Of a stretch of 64,000 bases of DNA, positions 1 through 9,649 are shown one piece after another. Each line of letters opens with the position of its first letter. Position 1 is the stretch's first letter. The stretch covers positions 29,404,376-29,468,375 of the forward strand of contig NC_080717.1 in assembly GCF_019097595.1 (NCBI RefSeq), read 5' to 3'. The translations under genes and the position numbers were made by a program. This DNA comes from Hemibagrus wyckioides (lineage: Eukaryota > Chordata > Actinopteri > Siluriformes > Bagridae). The notes beneath the pieces are model-generated. The model saw only the letters and a list, made by a program, of their open reading frames with translations. It ran no database searches and was not told the origin of the DNA.

Positions 1-124
1 GGAGGCTCAGCTTACAGCAGATGAAGGTTTACTCTAGACACAGATGAAGTTAGATAATTAGAAGAATAGGCTGGTCGGTTGAACCACCTTACGGTTTAGT
101 TTACCACCTTTACGGTTCTACAGA

Positions 125-313
125 ATGCCCTCTGGTGGGCCAGCGGCAGGATCCTACGCTCTCATTGCCGTGGCCGGGGTTTGATTCCCAGGTTTGAAAT
201 AACCCACTCTGCTGGTCCCTGGATAAAATGGGAGGGTTACGTCTCAATCAAATATGTGGTCTAGATGATCTGCTGTGCCGACCCTGAACGGGGAGCAGCC
301 GAAAGAAAATCAT
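125..313 (+). mobile_element. tRNA-derived SINE with an RTE-LINE-like 3' tail
   Basis: The sequence shows an A-box-like motif at 133-146 (TGGTGGGCCAGCGG) and a B-box-like motif at 178-188 (GGTTTGATTCC), the internal RNA polymerase III promoter layout of a tRNA-derived SINE. The 3' end (285-313) reads CGACCCTGAACGGGGAGCAG and continues CCGAAAGAAAA. It closely resembles the 3' end of the LINE fragment at 30407-30950 in this same window. Sharing a tail with a partner LINE is how many SINEs are mobilised. The exact 5' edge is uncertain and I see no clear target duplication. Confidence 0.65.
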
Positions 314-339
314 GGAGAATAGATTTATGCAGCACTGTG

Positions 340-530
340 TTTATTTCAGATGTGCAGTGGTGACTGGTTATTGCTCTGGGTCATGAGTTCAAGCCCCACA
401 ACACCGCCAATCTGCTACTATTGGGCCCTTGAGCAAGGCCCTTAACCCTCTCTACTTCAGCAGCACCATTTCATGACTGGCTGTTTGCTCTGACCCTGAC
501 AAGGCGGATATGCAAAGAAATGTATTTCAC
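340..530 (+). mobile_element. Degenerate tRNA-derived SINE copy
   Basis: A weak tRNA-like head is followed by a B-box-like GAGTTCAAGCC at 385-395. The body phrase GGGCCCTTGAGCAAGGCCC, followed by TTAACCCTCT, recurs in the copies at 531-720 and 22185-22355. The A-box is decayed. The element abuts the next copy and was probably inserted beside or into the same family. No function is expected. Confidence 0.6.
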
Positions 531-720
531 TCTCGGGCAGTGGTGGCTCAGTGGTTAGGTCTCTGATCAGAAGATCATGAGTTCAAGCCCGAGTACCACC
601 AAGCAGCCAGTGCAGGGCCCTTGGGTAAAGCCCTTAACCTTTTCTGCTCCAAGGGAAATGTATCATGGCTGACCTTATGCTTTGACTCCAACTTCCTAAC
701 AAGCTGCAATAAGCGGAAAG
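531..720 (+). mobile_element. tRNA-derived SINE, A and B boxes preserved
   Basis: The A-box TGGCTCAGTGG at 544-554 is intact and the B-box-like GAGTTCAAGCC is at 579-589. The body carries the family's GGGCCCTTGGGTAAAGCCC phrase and the tail reaches about 720. The head resembles a tRNA promoter but no tRNA cloverleaf can be closed, so this is a SINE and not a tRNA gene. It resembles the tRNA-derived SINEs described from catfish, although I cannot assign the family without a library search. Confidence 0.65.
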
Positions 721-1520
721 TATGTTAGAGTCAAATATCTGTGACAAACTGAGGCTTTCTTTTTTCTTCTTCTTCTTGTATTCATCTTCAGTTTTATTTT
801 TTGTGCATCAAAAACGAATGCAGTTCTCTTCCAAAAACTGGATTGCATCATTATATGGTAATAACCCAGAAGAACACAGAGTGCACACTGAGTTATACAG
901 CAAGTCTATAACATCAAAATATATGTTATTACATCAGTAATAAACAAATACTAGATAATTCATATTGTAAAAAGCAATTCTGTGAAAAAAGGAAACATCC
1001 TGGAATAAGCATCAATTAAGCAAAATTTGGATGTAATAAGCTACAGATATTAACATTGAGCCTAGCCTCCGGTGCCGTGTGACGATGCGGTTATACACAC
1101 TCATTTGCACACTGCTGTATTTGACAAAAAGACTTTGCAGGTCAAATGGATGGAAGTGAAGATCGCATGTGCTGCGTGTGGGTGAAACCTGTTAAAAGCC
1201 TGCTGTGGATATTTAATGACTATACTTTACCCTTTCACACTATACAGTATTAGATAGTTGCCAGGCAACAGCGTGTTAGCCAATCATGTGTATGCCTGAA
1301 GCAATTAAAGAGGGAAGTGCAGTGGGAAGAACTCCCAGCATGCACCACAGAGGGATGTAGTGATGTATCTTAATTTAAAGATATGTTTATTAGTGAGCGT
1401 AATAATGATACGTTGTTGTGTTGAGAGATGAGTTTAATGTCTAGCGTGAGGATGTAACAGTAAAATGGTGTGCATCAGACGTACATCACTTTTAACTACT
1501 GTTCAGTCTGATTAAACACT

Positions 1521-1554
<34 letters not shown>
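1521..1554. repeat. (GT)17 microsatellite
   Basis: An uninterrupted GT dinucleotide run in the DOCK4 intron, of a length that is usually polymorphic in fish. Confidence 0.97.
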
Positions 1555-1555
<1 letters not shown>

Positions 1556-2188
1556 AAAATTGTGTGAGACTGCAATACAATAATTTACAAGGTGCATGAA
1601 AAAAGCGATATAATATATAATGAAATAATAAAATACAGAGCAATAGGACACGCTGGATCAAGTGCTTTTCTACTGTGTTGTGAAATGAAACTTGATTCAT
1701 GTAAACAATTAATTAATTAGGTCTACAGATGCAGTGAAATATTGGTACAGTAATATACTAGAATCATAGTAATACATTAGATTTACTTTAATCCTAGCTT
1801 TCTTGTCATTCATATATATTTGTATTATTTTTTTTTATTTTTCAGTTGCGTCTGTTACATCATGTTATATTTAATATTTAACAGAAAGACTATCATTTAC
1901 TTCGCCAGTCCACATCTTCTATCCCGATTGTTAAAGGCTGTGCTGTAGATGTTGAAATTCTCCGTCTCAGGCGTGAACTACACACCTGCTGATTTGCATA
2001 ATTTGAATGACATGCTGAGAAAATTGACTCAAGCCGGTGTTTATTCCATCACTGAATACACCTACACTTTCCCTACGTAAATATTGACAGCACTTTTCGA
2101 CTCAGCGACTCTGCTCTGTGTTCACTTTGTAGTTTTCATTCCACTCGAGTGTTCATGCAGTGTTTCATATATGTTTTGTTTTTTTCAG

Positions 2189-2272
2189 GCATTCTTTGCA
2201 AAAGATTACATTTCCAATCACCCAGAGGATGGAGATAAGATCACTCGTCTCCGAGAGCTGATGTTTGAGCAG
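2189..2272 (+). CDS. DOCK4: DOCK4 exon A, DHR-2 (DOCKER) domain C-terminal part
   Basis: DOCK4 is a large cytoplasmic guanine-nucleotide exchange factor that activates Rac1 (and has been linked to Rap) through its DHR-2 domain. This exon encodes 28 residues (numbered 1-28 of the portion in this window), starting AFFAKDYISNHPED. That matches the last helical lobe of the DOCK4 DHR-2 domain as I know it from the human protein. The acceptor CAG ends at 2188 and the donor GTAATG starts at 2273. The exon is in phase 0 at both ends. Upstream exons of this roughly 1,950-residue protein lie before the window. The open frame extends upstream into the intron but has no family similarity there. Confidence 0.95.
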
Positions 2273-2386
2273 GTAATGTTAGCGACACAAAAGCAATTCC
2301 ATACGCTTTGACCAATAAAGGTGATTAGCCGTGTGTTTTTTTCTGCTTAAGAAAAGATTCAAACACACGTCTCCTCTCGATCCCAG

Positions 2387-2506
2387 GCACATATTCTGGA
2401 GTATGGCTTGGCTGTGCATGAGAAATTCGTTCCACAGGACATGCGTCCGCTGCACAAAAAACTCATCGACCAGTTCCACGTGATGCGATCCAGTCTGGGT
2501 ATACAG
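2387..2506 (+). CDS. DOCK4: DOCK4 exon B, end of DHR-2 domain
   Basis: Forty codons (residues 29-68 here) include AVHEKFVPQDMRPLHKKL, the closing helix of the DOCK4 catalytic DHR-2 domain. The stretch is nearly unchanged from the mammalian protein, which separates DOCK4 from DOCK1, 2, 3 and 5. The acceptor is CCCAG ending at 2386 and the donor is GTCAGT at 2507. Both boundaries are phase 0. The preceding intron is only 114 bases. The exon marks the end of the folded exchange-factor core; everything downstream is the low-complexity tail. Confidence 0.96.
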
Positions 2507-2540
2507 GTCAGTCTGGACAGATCCAGTGCATTCACATATA

Positions 2541-3064
2541 CAGTGGAACCTCGGCATATGCTCTCCCTTAAAAAATTTCCGCCTTAAAAATTTAAATTTT
2601 GCAGAAATTTGCATTGGCATACGAAGCGTTTTGCCATATTAATGAACTGAACCGAACTGAACACCAAGCTCAGCCAACTGAAGTGAATTTACGAATTTTA
2701 TAAATTTATTTGCAGTCAGTGAAAGCTGTGTAAAAGAGTCAACCCACGATATCAACGTCGCCTTCGGCATGGGTTCAAAAGCTGGGTGATTTTTGGCGTG
2801 TTTTTGGGGTGTGGGTGGTCTGTTCTATTTTTAGCCCAAGCTTGGTGGCACGACTTCCTGTGAGGAGCCTTGACATGGAATGCTTTGCTTGGGTCAGTTC
2901 TTTGTAAGCAGCCATACAGTTCATATTGATCATATTTTTGGGAGCTGGAACGGATTATTTGTATTCACATTATTTCTGATGGGAAAATTCGTTTCTCAGT
3001 ACAGATCTTCACCTTAAGAACTCGCCTCCAGAACCAATTAAATTCCTATGCAGAGGTTTCACTG
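2541..3064. mobile_element. Short non-autonomous TA-flanked DNA transposon (MITE)
   Basis: Terminal inverted repeats CAGTGGAACCTCGGCATA at 2541-2558 and the complement of CTATGCAGAGGTTTCACTG at the right end (to 3064) pair over roughly 18-20 bases with two or three mismatches. A TA dinucleotide lies immediately outside each end (2539-2540 and 3065-3066), as expected for Tc1/mariner-type insertion. No transposase frame is present. The element fills almost all of the intron between DOCK4 exons B and C, and its right end lies 51 bases before the exon C acceptor. Similar CAGTGGAACCTC-ended elements are common in fish genomes. Confidence 0.8.
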
Positions 3065-3115
3065 TACGCAAGAATTAATGAGATGAGCGACATGGTGTCC
3101 TTTTCCTCTCTGCAG

Positions 3116-3243
3116 CCACAGGAATTTCCTGCCTATGTGCGCGTCAGTCCTCTGCATTTTGCCAATGGCAGCCCTCGAACCTGCAGGACTCCTGTCCCCA
3201 ATGCCATCAGTCCAGACGGAGGGCGGATTGTGGCTCGGCGCAG
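3116..3243 (+). CDS. DOCK4: DOCK4 exon C, start of Ser/Pro-rich tail; tandem acceptor
   Basis: The exon encodes residues 69-111 of the portion here, including SPLHFANGSPRTCR and the start of the SPDG motif region, matching the tail that follows the DHR-2 domain in DOCK4. The donor is GTGTGT at 3244 and the exit phase is 2. Two acceptors lie six bases apart and in frame: TGCAG ending at 3115, after a good pyrimidine tract, and CCACAG ending at 3121. Use of the first adds Pro-Gln. From memory, human DOCK4 runs directly from the GIQ of the previous exon into EF, which matches use of the second. I list the longer form. Confidence 0.92.
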
Positions 3244-5038
3244 GTGTGTGTTTGTATCACGTCTGACAGTAAAGCTCAGATCATTAACTCTGTTATGGTA
3301 CAAACTTTCAACAAACTTTACAAATCTTTTTAACTTTCTAACTTTCATTTTCTAAATTTCAGCAGCAAACATGTCTTCTCTGAACGGCTTTTGAGATAAC
3401 TGGACAATAAGCTTTTTTTTTTACCTGGTTCTTGATGGTGGTTCTGTGTGAGGTGTGTGAATGGGACAGGGACAGAGATCAGATTATTGTTTCATATTTC
3501 AAGTTACTTTTTAATAAAGTGATTTATTACCCTCAAGGACAGACACTAATTTATGAAATTCATCTGGGTGCTAAAGAGTTTCATAACAGACACCCAGACA
3601 AATCCCAGCTCTCAGAGAAAAATCTTCTACTTCAGATGACTGTATATATATAAAATTATATCATTTTTCACTGCTACTAAAATATTATTCAGACAATGGC
3701 AATTAAAAGGCAACTTAAGACTAAGAACACTCATGCTGTTTTTCATATTAAATGTAAATCAGGCTGATATGTGAATCCTATTTAACAAAACCATGAAGAG
3801 ATAACTTCTTTTATACAAGATTAAACTTTTAAAGCTGTTTTTTAATACTACAACAGGAATACTTCAGCCTTTTTTGCCAAAACATCACAATTCACAAAGC
3901 CTAAATCATAATACTAAATTCTTACCATTCATCTGGGAGATTTTTGTCAATTAAATATTATTTTCTGTAATATATTTTCAGTCTGTAATAAAGCACAGTT
4001 TTGAACACAGTCTTATTTAATGATCACCTCCTGTTGCTGCCTGCATCCTAAACTGCCTTCCAGAGCATTAGAATAATAAATCAAGCTTGTTATGCAGTTT
4101 GGGACATGACCTTTCATTGTAAATGAATCTCCATCAGGTCTCCTGCATGATAAACAGGTCTAATCTGGAATGTTTTTTAAATTTTCCTGAATATTGGTGG
4201 TTCTCCAGCTCCAGAGCTTGTGTCTATAGGGTCAGGTACTTTTGTTAGCAAATTTATCCAAGCTTATGAAAGTTGTTAAAAGTTAACTCTTCTTACCAGG
4301 AGGCCATAAAATGGAATTTGCTCCTGTTTTGTGTGTCCAGGTTCAGCATTGAACGTCTTCATCTTAATCACAGTGCTGGATAATGTAAAGCTGATATGAA
4401 AGTAGATACTCAGAGCTTTAAGAATTTGTAGTTTTTCAGATGTATGTCTGTTTATATCTCTCCTACCAGGAGCAATGTTTTCATAATAAAGTTTATTAAA
4501 AAAGGGTTTTTTTCACATAAATGTTTGTATCTTCAGAGTAAATGCTGATATCAAACCTACTTCTGCTCTCTGAGATGCTCCAAGTGCTTGTTCATTAACA
4601 GCTAAAATGAGAAGGTGTTGATCTTCAACCAGTAAAATTGTGTGTAAGGTTCTCCAACAGAGGGAAAAACACACGTCTAAAACACACTGAAAGCCAACAG
4701 ACTCGTTTTATATCAGACTTCATTTGACTTCAGAGAATTCATTTGTTTACACTGAATGAAAATGTCTGATGAGTTGATTTCCGTTTTGACGACAGAATCG
4801 AGTGTTCTGGTAAAAAGAGTTAAAGTGAATAAAATTCCTCTACTTGTTGCTTGAGTAAAGCTTTAAAGAAATTGACTACATCTACATTTCTGGGAAAATG
4901 ATAAGCCGTAATGGTCAATAGATCCCACTTTAAGGCACAATCCAACAGCAAGGAACACAACCCATTTATTTTATCCTCTTTTCTGAGAGTGTAATGTCCA
5001 GTCCGTTAACATTCAGTCTCATGTCTCTCCTGTGTCAG
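3244..5038 (+). other. DOCK4: DOCK4 intron between exons C and D
   Basis: AT-rich intron. Its notable content is a segment at about 3870-4230 that is duplicated in the next intron (listed separately). The rest (3250-3870 and 4230-5030) shows no gene-like frame and no repeat that I recognise. Confidence 0.8.
3870..4230 (+). repeat. Local intronic duplication, copy 1
   Basis: This stretch shares long near-identical blocks with 5810-6215. One is the run around AATATTATTTTCTGTAATAT at 3955 and 5850; others are the block around AAACTGCCTTCCAGAGCAT and the closing CTCCTGCATGATAAACAGG block. The two copies are in the same orientation and lie on either side of DOCK4 exon D. Small indels separate them, so the duplication is not recent. 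I do not recognise the sequence as a known repeat family. Confidence 0.75.
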
Positions 5039-5159
5039 CCCTCTCAGTTACCCGGCTGTCAATCGCTACTCTTCCTCCTCGCTGTCATCACAGGCCTCCA
5101 ACGACGTGAGCAACATCACAGGCCAGTCGGAGAGCTCAGATGAAGTCTTCAACATGCAG
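5039..5159 (+). CDS. DOCK4: DOCK4 exon D, Ser-rich tail
   Basis: One base completes the split codon from exon C. Forty codons follow (residues 112-151), including YPAVNRYSSSSLSSQAS and ITGQSESSDEVFNMQ, a block conserved in DOCK4 tails. The acceptor TGTCAG ends at 5038 and the donor GTGTGT is at 5160; exit phase is 0. The strong conservation of the SESSDEVFN stretch suggests a docking or phosphorylation site, but that is inference. The exon is flanked by two copies of a local intronic duplication. Confidence 0.95.
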
Positions 5160-5629
5160 GTGTGTGCTCCAGGATTTCTGTAGATATCATGGATAAGCAT
5201 TCTGCCCATTAATTGACCTTCATTAGTAAGCAGTTAACTGGAGATGCTGAAAGAAAATCATGATATCATGTTTCCTGGCAGTGCAGTTTGCTTGCATTTA
5301 ATAACTCAACAGGATAATGTCACTTAGAAACCCAAAATCAGTTTGCATTTAAATCTTCAATGGAGAATTTTAAACTATATGATATAAACCATGATATAAA
5401 CTACCAAATTTTCTAAAGTGTTCTTTTTTTGTATAACCAGTGATAAAAATGATAAAACTTTATCTTCATGTTTTTATCATTAACCGTAATGAAAATGAGA
5501 TTTAACAGATGATTGGTAAAGGACTTCAGTCTGTAGCAGTGACCAAAAAATGAGCTTTTAACATCTAATGACATTTGGGCTCATTTATAACGTTATTTTC
5601 TGTTATCTTTCCACTCTGTATAAAATATT

Positions 5630-5805
5630 ATTAAAATATTAGAACGCATGACACGTGATAACGGATGTTTTTAATGATCACTTCACCTCCTGTTGCTGGC
5701 TGCATCTTAAACTGCCTTCTAACATTAAACAGTAAATTAAGATTATAGTGTTATGTAGTTTGGGACACAGACTTATGTTGAAAATGAATGAAGACAGCGT
5801 CTTTA
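5630..5805 (+). repeat. Local intronic duplication, partial third copy
   Basis: The block from about 5665 (TTTTTAATGATCACTTCACC, then TCCTGTTGCTGGCTGCATC) to about 5775 (TTATGTAGTTTGGGACACAG) is a more diverged version of the sequence at 4015-4115 and 5908-6015. It lies directly before copy 2, so the region holds a partial tandem pair. Confidence 0.6.
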
Positions 5806-5809
5806 GCCG

Positions 5810-6215
5810 GTTTTGCCAAAACATAAAACTCTCCATTCATCTGGGAGATTAAATATTATTTTCTGTAATATATTTTCAGTCTGTAATGAAACATTTGAAC
5901 ACAGTCTTATTTAATGATCACTTCCTTCATGTTGCTGTCTGCATCCTAAACTGCCTTCCAGAGCATTTATTACATAATAAATCAAGCTTGTAATGTTATG
6001 CAGTTTGGGACACAACCTTTTATTGTAAATGAATATTTGGCATGTTACTGCTGGTTTGAGCAGCTGATGGAGGAATAAAATGGACACTATAATGGGTAAT
6101 GCCACTGATATCATACTCCATCAGGTGTCCTGCATGATAAACAGGTCTAAATCCAAATCTAAACTTTTCTCTAAAATATTGGTGGAACTCAAGCCCCAGA
6201 GTTTTGCCTATTCCT
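5810..6215 (+). repeat. Local intronic duplication, copy 2
   Basis: Copy 2 of the segment at 3870-4230, in the same orientation, about 1.95 kb downstream and across exon D. Matching anchors are TTTTGCCAAAACAT, CATTCATCTGGGAGAT, the TCTGTAATATATTTTCAGTC block, GCATCCTAAACTGCCTTCCA and TCCTGCATGATAAACAGGTC. Confidence 0.75.
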
Positions 6216-6328
6216 TGTGATTTATAATGTCCATGGTGGTTATGTCCAGTGTGTTGCAGCCAGAGGATGCACTACCAACCCCCTCTGACCATCCAACAAA
6301 GCAAGACCCCCCCAACCCCCCCACTCTG

Positions 6329-6347
6329 CACACACACACACACACAC
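6329..6347. repeat. Short (CA)n microsatellite
   Basis: About nine CA units directly after a C-rich stretch (AAGACCCCCCCAACCCCCCC). Confidence 0.9.
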
Positions 6348-6764
6348 CTTGATCCCATCCTCCAAAAGGAGGATATACTCATATACTGTGTTAGGGCACA
6401 GTGGATTCATAAAGCCTACACAGTGGAAAGTCATGTTGCTTTGGAATTTAGTAAAGTGGTCTTTAATGCTTTGGAGAATTTCAAGAATTCTTCAGTAGTT
6501 CAATGAAACACTGTGTGTCCAGATTTAGTTTAGATTTAGTCTAAGGAACAGTTCTCAGTGGAACAAGACATCCAGTTTGACCTAAATGAGCTGCCTGGTT
6601 ACTGATCACGTTGTGCTTTTCTTCTTTTCAGCAAATCACCTCTGCTGGAAGTTTCTGTTTAATTGAAACACTGGTCAATTATCTAAAAGCATTCCCACCA
6701 GATCTTATTGTGAAAACTTTCAACTTTCACACAGAGCTTCTTGCAGCACTGTAGAGATCAATCA

Positions 6765-6935
6765 TGTTCGGTGAGAGATGACAGCTTCCCATGTCATTAG
6801 TGACGACACGCATTGACCACTAGATGGGGGCGTGTCCAGTGACACTACAAAGTTGAGAAAAGTTGAATATGGAGCGAATTGGTGCAGCGACTACTAACGG
6901 GAGTGAAACCAGACTTTAGAGAGCATGTGATCCTT
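6765..6935 (+). repeat. Dispersed repeat, copy 1
   Basis: This stretch, including CAAAGTTGAGAAAAGTTGAA and CAGACTTTAGAGAGCATGTG, has a diverged inverted counterpart at about 46735-46865. Two copies 40 kb apart in opposite orientation point to a mobile family. I cannot name it, and its ends are not visible. Confidence 0.45.
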
Positions 6936-7086
6936 CACAAAGAGCACACACTGATAATCTTATATGATAGAATTCAATTCAATTTTTTTTTCAATTCAAT
7001 TTTATTTGTACAGCGCTTTTAACAAAGAGCATTGTCTCAAAGCAGCTTTACATGAGAAGCAACATAAGAAAACAACAAACATATAA

Positions 7087-7106
7087 ACAGACAGACAGAC
7101 AGACAG
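7087..7106. repeat. (ACAG)5 microsatellite
   Basis: Five ACAG units near the 3' end of the antisense LINE. Confidence 0.9.
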
Positions 7107-7623
7107 TCCTAGATGTTATTCCAAGTGAGCAAGCCTGAGGTGACTGAGGCGACTGTGGCAAGGAAAAACTCCCTTAGATGGTAAGAGGAAGAAACCTTGA
7201 GAGGAACCAGACTCAAAAGGAACCCATCCTCATTTGGGTGACAGTTGTGTGATGCAGATACAGCATGTGTATAGTGTTATGTAAATCAATAAGGAGGTGG
7301 CTGTCCATGGCGCTGCTTGAATATCCCAATTCTCACGAGCAGAACCCGGCTGGAGCTGGTCCATCTCCGGATGCCACTGGAGCACAGTCTCTGTATGCCT
7401 CGGGATGGGTAGAAGAAGGGAAACAATGGAACAGAATTAGCGTAGCTGCTGTTCATAATATTAGCAGTACTAGCTGAATGTGCATTTAATCAGATGTACT
7501 GGAGCACAAGGTTATGGGATGTGTTAGATGTATGTCAGGATAAAGAGATAAATCTTTAGTCTACATTTAACCTGGGAGACTGTGTCTGAGCCCCGAACAC
7601 TGTCAGGAAGACTAGTCCAAAGT

Positions 7624-8666
7624 TTAGGAGCTAAATACGAAAACACTATACCCCCTTTTGTGGACTTTAATATTCTGAACTACCAGAAGTCCAGAGTTTT
7701 GTGATCTTAAAGAGCGTGGTGGATTGTAGCGTGTCAGAAGACTGGAGAGATAGGTGGGAGCTAAACCAATTAGAGCCTTGTACGTGAGTAGAGCTAATTT
7801 ATAGTTAATTCTAAACTTCACAGGTAGCCAGTGCAGGGATGATAATATTGGGGTTATATGATCATTTTTTCTTGATCTGGTAAGAACTCTGGCGGCTGCA
7901 TTCTGGACTAACTGTAGCTTGTTTATTGAAGATGCAGGACAAACACCTAGTAATGCATTACAGTAGTCCAGTCTGGAGGTCAGGAATGCATGAACTAGCT
8001 TTTCTGCATCAGATACAGATAAAATGTTCCTAAGCTTGGCGATATTTCTAAGATGGAAGAAGGCTGTTTTTGTGATATTGGAAATACGATTTTCAAAGGA
8101 TAAGTTGCTGTCTAATATTACACCCAGGTCTTTCACTGTTGAGCTAGTAGTAACAGTACATCCTTCTAGATGCAAGCTGAATTGCGAGAGATTCTGTGGA
8201 CTAGTTTTTGGACCAATAAGTAATATCTCTGTCTTATCAGAATTTAATAATAGAAAATTATTGGTCATCCAATCTTTAATATCTTTAACACACTCAGTTA
8301 GTCTAGACAAATGAGATATTTCATCTGGTTTTGATGAGATATATAACTGGGTATCATCGGCATAACAATGGAAACTAATCCCATACCTTCTAATGATGTT
8401 ACCCAATGGAAGCATGTATACTGAGAAAAGCAGAGGTCCTAAAACTGATCCTTGTGGGACCCCGTATTTCACTGGCACTACACTGGACAGTTCTCATTTA
8501 AATCTACAAAGTGGTATGGATCAGACCGGTAGGATCTCAACCATTTTAATGACTGTCCCTGCATACCTGTGTGATTTTGTAAGCGATATACAAGAATGTT
8601 ATGATCTATAGTGTGGAATGCAGCACTAAGATCAAGCAGGACTAAAATGGAGATGCCCATACACAC
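7624..8666 (-). pseudogene. LINE reverse transcriptase fragment, frameshifted
   Basis: The minus strand encodes the C-terminal half of a non-LTR reverse transcriptase. The first frame (8666 to 8481) contains LLDLSAAFHTIDHNIL, an RT motif. After a frameshift near 8478 the second frame continues for 284 codons with [13 protein letters not shown], the catalytic YADDTQLY box at about residues 39-46, and the downstream [12 protein letters not shown] and LHWLPV motifs usual in L2/CR1-type elements. The endonuclease and N-terminal RT regions are missing, so it cannot be active. Its remaining long open frame suggests moderate age. Confidence 0.88.
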
Positions 8667-8891
8667 TACTGAACTTTATACACAAATGCCTAACCTCCAG
8701 ACTGTTTCACTTTAGCAGCAAGAAAACCCATTTGTTGTTAAGTGGAACATTAATTGTGCTATCCACTCTTAAAAGTTATCACTATGGCAACCAGTAGTAG
8801 GAACACCTACCAGCAATCGCTGTGCGTGTGAACATAGCTTTGTTGTTGAAGTTGTTATAGCTGGCATGTTGACCTGTTTTTCTGTCCACAG

Positions 8892-8973
8892 CCAAGTCCG
8901 TCTACCTCAAGCCTCAGCTCGAACCACTCCGGCTCTCATAACGTGAACAACTCAGCTCCCTCAAGCAATAGAG
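8892..8973 (+). CDS. DOCK4: DOCK4 exon E, Ser-rich tail
   Basis: Twenty-seven codons plus one base (residues 152-179) begin PSPSTSSLSSNHSGS, closely matching the PSPSTSSLSS block of the mammalian DOCK4 tail. The acceptor TCCACAG ends at 8891 and the donor GTGAGTG follows at 8974. The exon enters in phase 0 and leaves in phase 1. It is entirely low-complexity, rich in Ser, Asn and Pro, and probably disordered. Confidence 0.94.
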
Positions 8974-9222
8974 GTGAGTGTACGGATGTGTGGAAAATAT
9001 TCAGCATGACATCATCATGAGTTAGCATGCTGAGCTCCTAAAGTTAGTGTATTTTACAGCATTTCTTCCTCAGACTATTTATTATTCCTCTTTGAGGTGG
9101 GCAGGTTTGGTTGTTTATCTTGTGTTGTCTGGCAGAGTGATGAATGAACAGGAAGCTGTTTTGTCACCTGCTCTTATTCTCCTGCCTTTTAAACACTCTT
9201 AACACTCACCTCTTCTGTGTAG

Positions 9223-9347
9223 ATTCCCTCCCATCAGCGTCTCCACTGCCGTTGGACAAACACAAGCATTCGAAAGAGAGCGCATGTCTCTCACCCAGAG
9301 ACCGACTGTGCAGCGGAGTTTTCTCCAACCCTCTGGACCCCACGCAG
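9223..9347 (+). CDS. DOCK4: DOCK4 exon F, conserved DKHKHSKE tail segment
   Basis: Two bases complete the split Asp codon, then 41 codons follow (residues 180-220). The segment DKHKHSKESACLSPRDRLCS aligns without gaps to the DKHKHSRENSCLSPRERPCS region of mammalian DOCK4, as I recall it. The acceptor GTGTAG ends at 9222 and the donor GTGAGC starts at 9348; exit phase is 0. The basic cluster followed by Ser-Pro is the best conserved island in the tail after the DHR-2 domain. Confidence 0.95.
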
Positions 9348-9427
9348 GTGAGCTGAGTTGAGAAAACTCTCTCAGGTAAGCAGCCATGTGAAACGTGATA
9401 CGACCGGTTTCTGTGTGCCGCTTGCAG

Positions 9428-9497
9428 AGGATGATGCCGTTCCAGATAGACGCAAGCCTGCCACGTTGCGAAGCCAGTTTCCCCACAGCAGAAACCG
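9428..9497 (+). CDS. DOCK4: DOCK4 exon G, tail
   Basis: Twenty-three codons plus one base (residues 221-244) start RMMPFQIDASLPRCEAS. The RM-F and LPR positions match the human RMLFNHIG-LPRSD segment, but the rest is diverged. The acceptor TTGCAG ends at 9427 and the donor GTAAGA starts at 9498. The entering intron is only 80 bases long. Phase 1 exit fits the next predicted exon. Confidence 0.88.
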
Positions 9498-9649
9498 GTA
9501 AGACTCCTGCTTCAGTGCAGAACATATTAAACCACATGCACACGACAGTATCAAAGTTTTAGGCATGATCACAATATTTAGATCAGTTTTCATCAGATTA
9601 CATAAACATCAGATTAGATGTTTATTTTTATTCTAGGACAGCATCGTGG

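Larger units (their letters stand above)
1..2188 (+). other. DOCK4: DOCK4 intron, 3' part (window opens inside it)
   Basis: This is intron sequence upstream of the first recognisable DOCK4 exon. The first 720 bases are packed with tRNA-derived SINE copies, listed separately, and a (GT)n run sits at 1521-1554. Between about 720 and 1520, and from 1555 to the polypyrimidine tract before 2189, I see only AT-rich unique-looking DNA. Short open frames here have no family resemblance. It ends in a strong acceptor, a T-rich run followed by CAG at 2186-2188. Confidence 0.8.
6965..8668 (-). mobile_element. L2-like non-LTR retrotransposon (LINE), 5'-truncated
   Basis: Read on the minus strand, the element begins within the reverse transcriptase domain at about 8668 and runs through a long 3' UTR. 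It ends near 6965 in a short AATTGAATTG-type tail. The end carries the signature GTAAAGCTGCTTTGAGACAA, seen again as isolated tails at about 43600-43992 and 53490-53625. Simple-repeat tails of this kind are typical of L2/CR1-group LINEs. It lies antisense within a DOCK4 intron. The clade label is provisional and I see no clear target duplication. Confidence 0.85.
5160..8891 (+). other. DOCK4: DOCK4 intron between exons D and E
   Basis: A 3.7-kb intron. It contains two segments related to the duplicated block at 3870-4230, a short (CA)n run at 6329-6347, a dispersed repeat at 6765-6935 and an antisense L2-like LINE at 6965-8668. The stretches 5160-5630 and 6215-6765 otherwise show nothing recognisable. 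Confidence 0.8.

Noticed and set aside
531..610. Possible tRNA gene
   Set aside because: A and B boxes are present but no cloverleaf can be closed and the sequence runs on into a SINE body.
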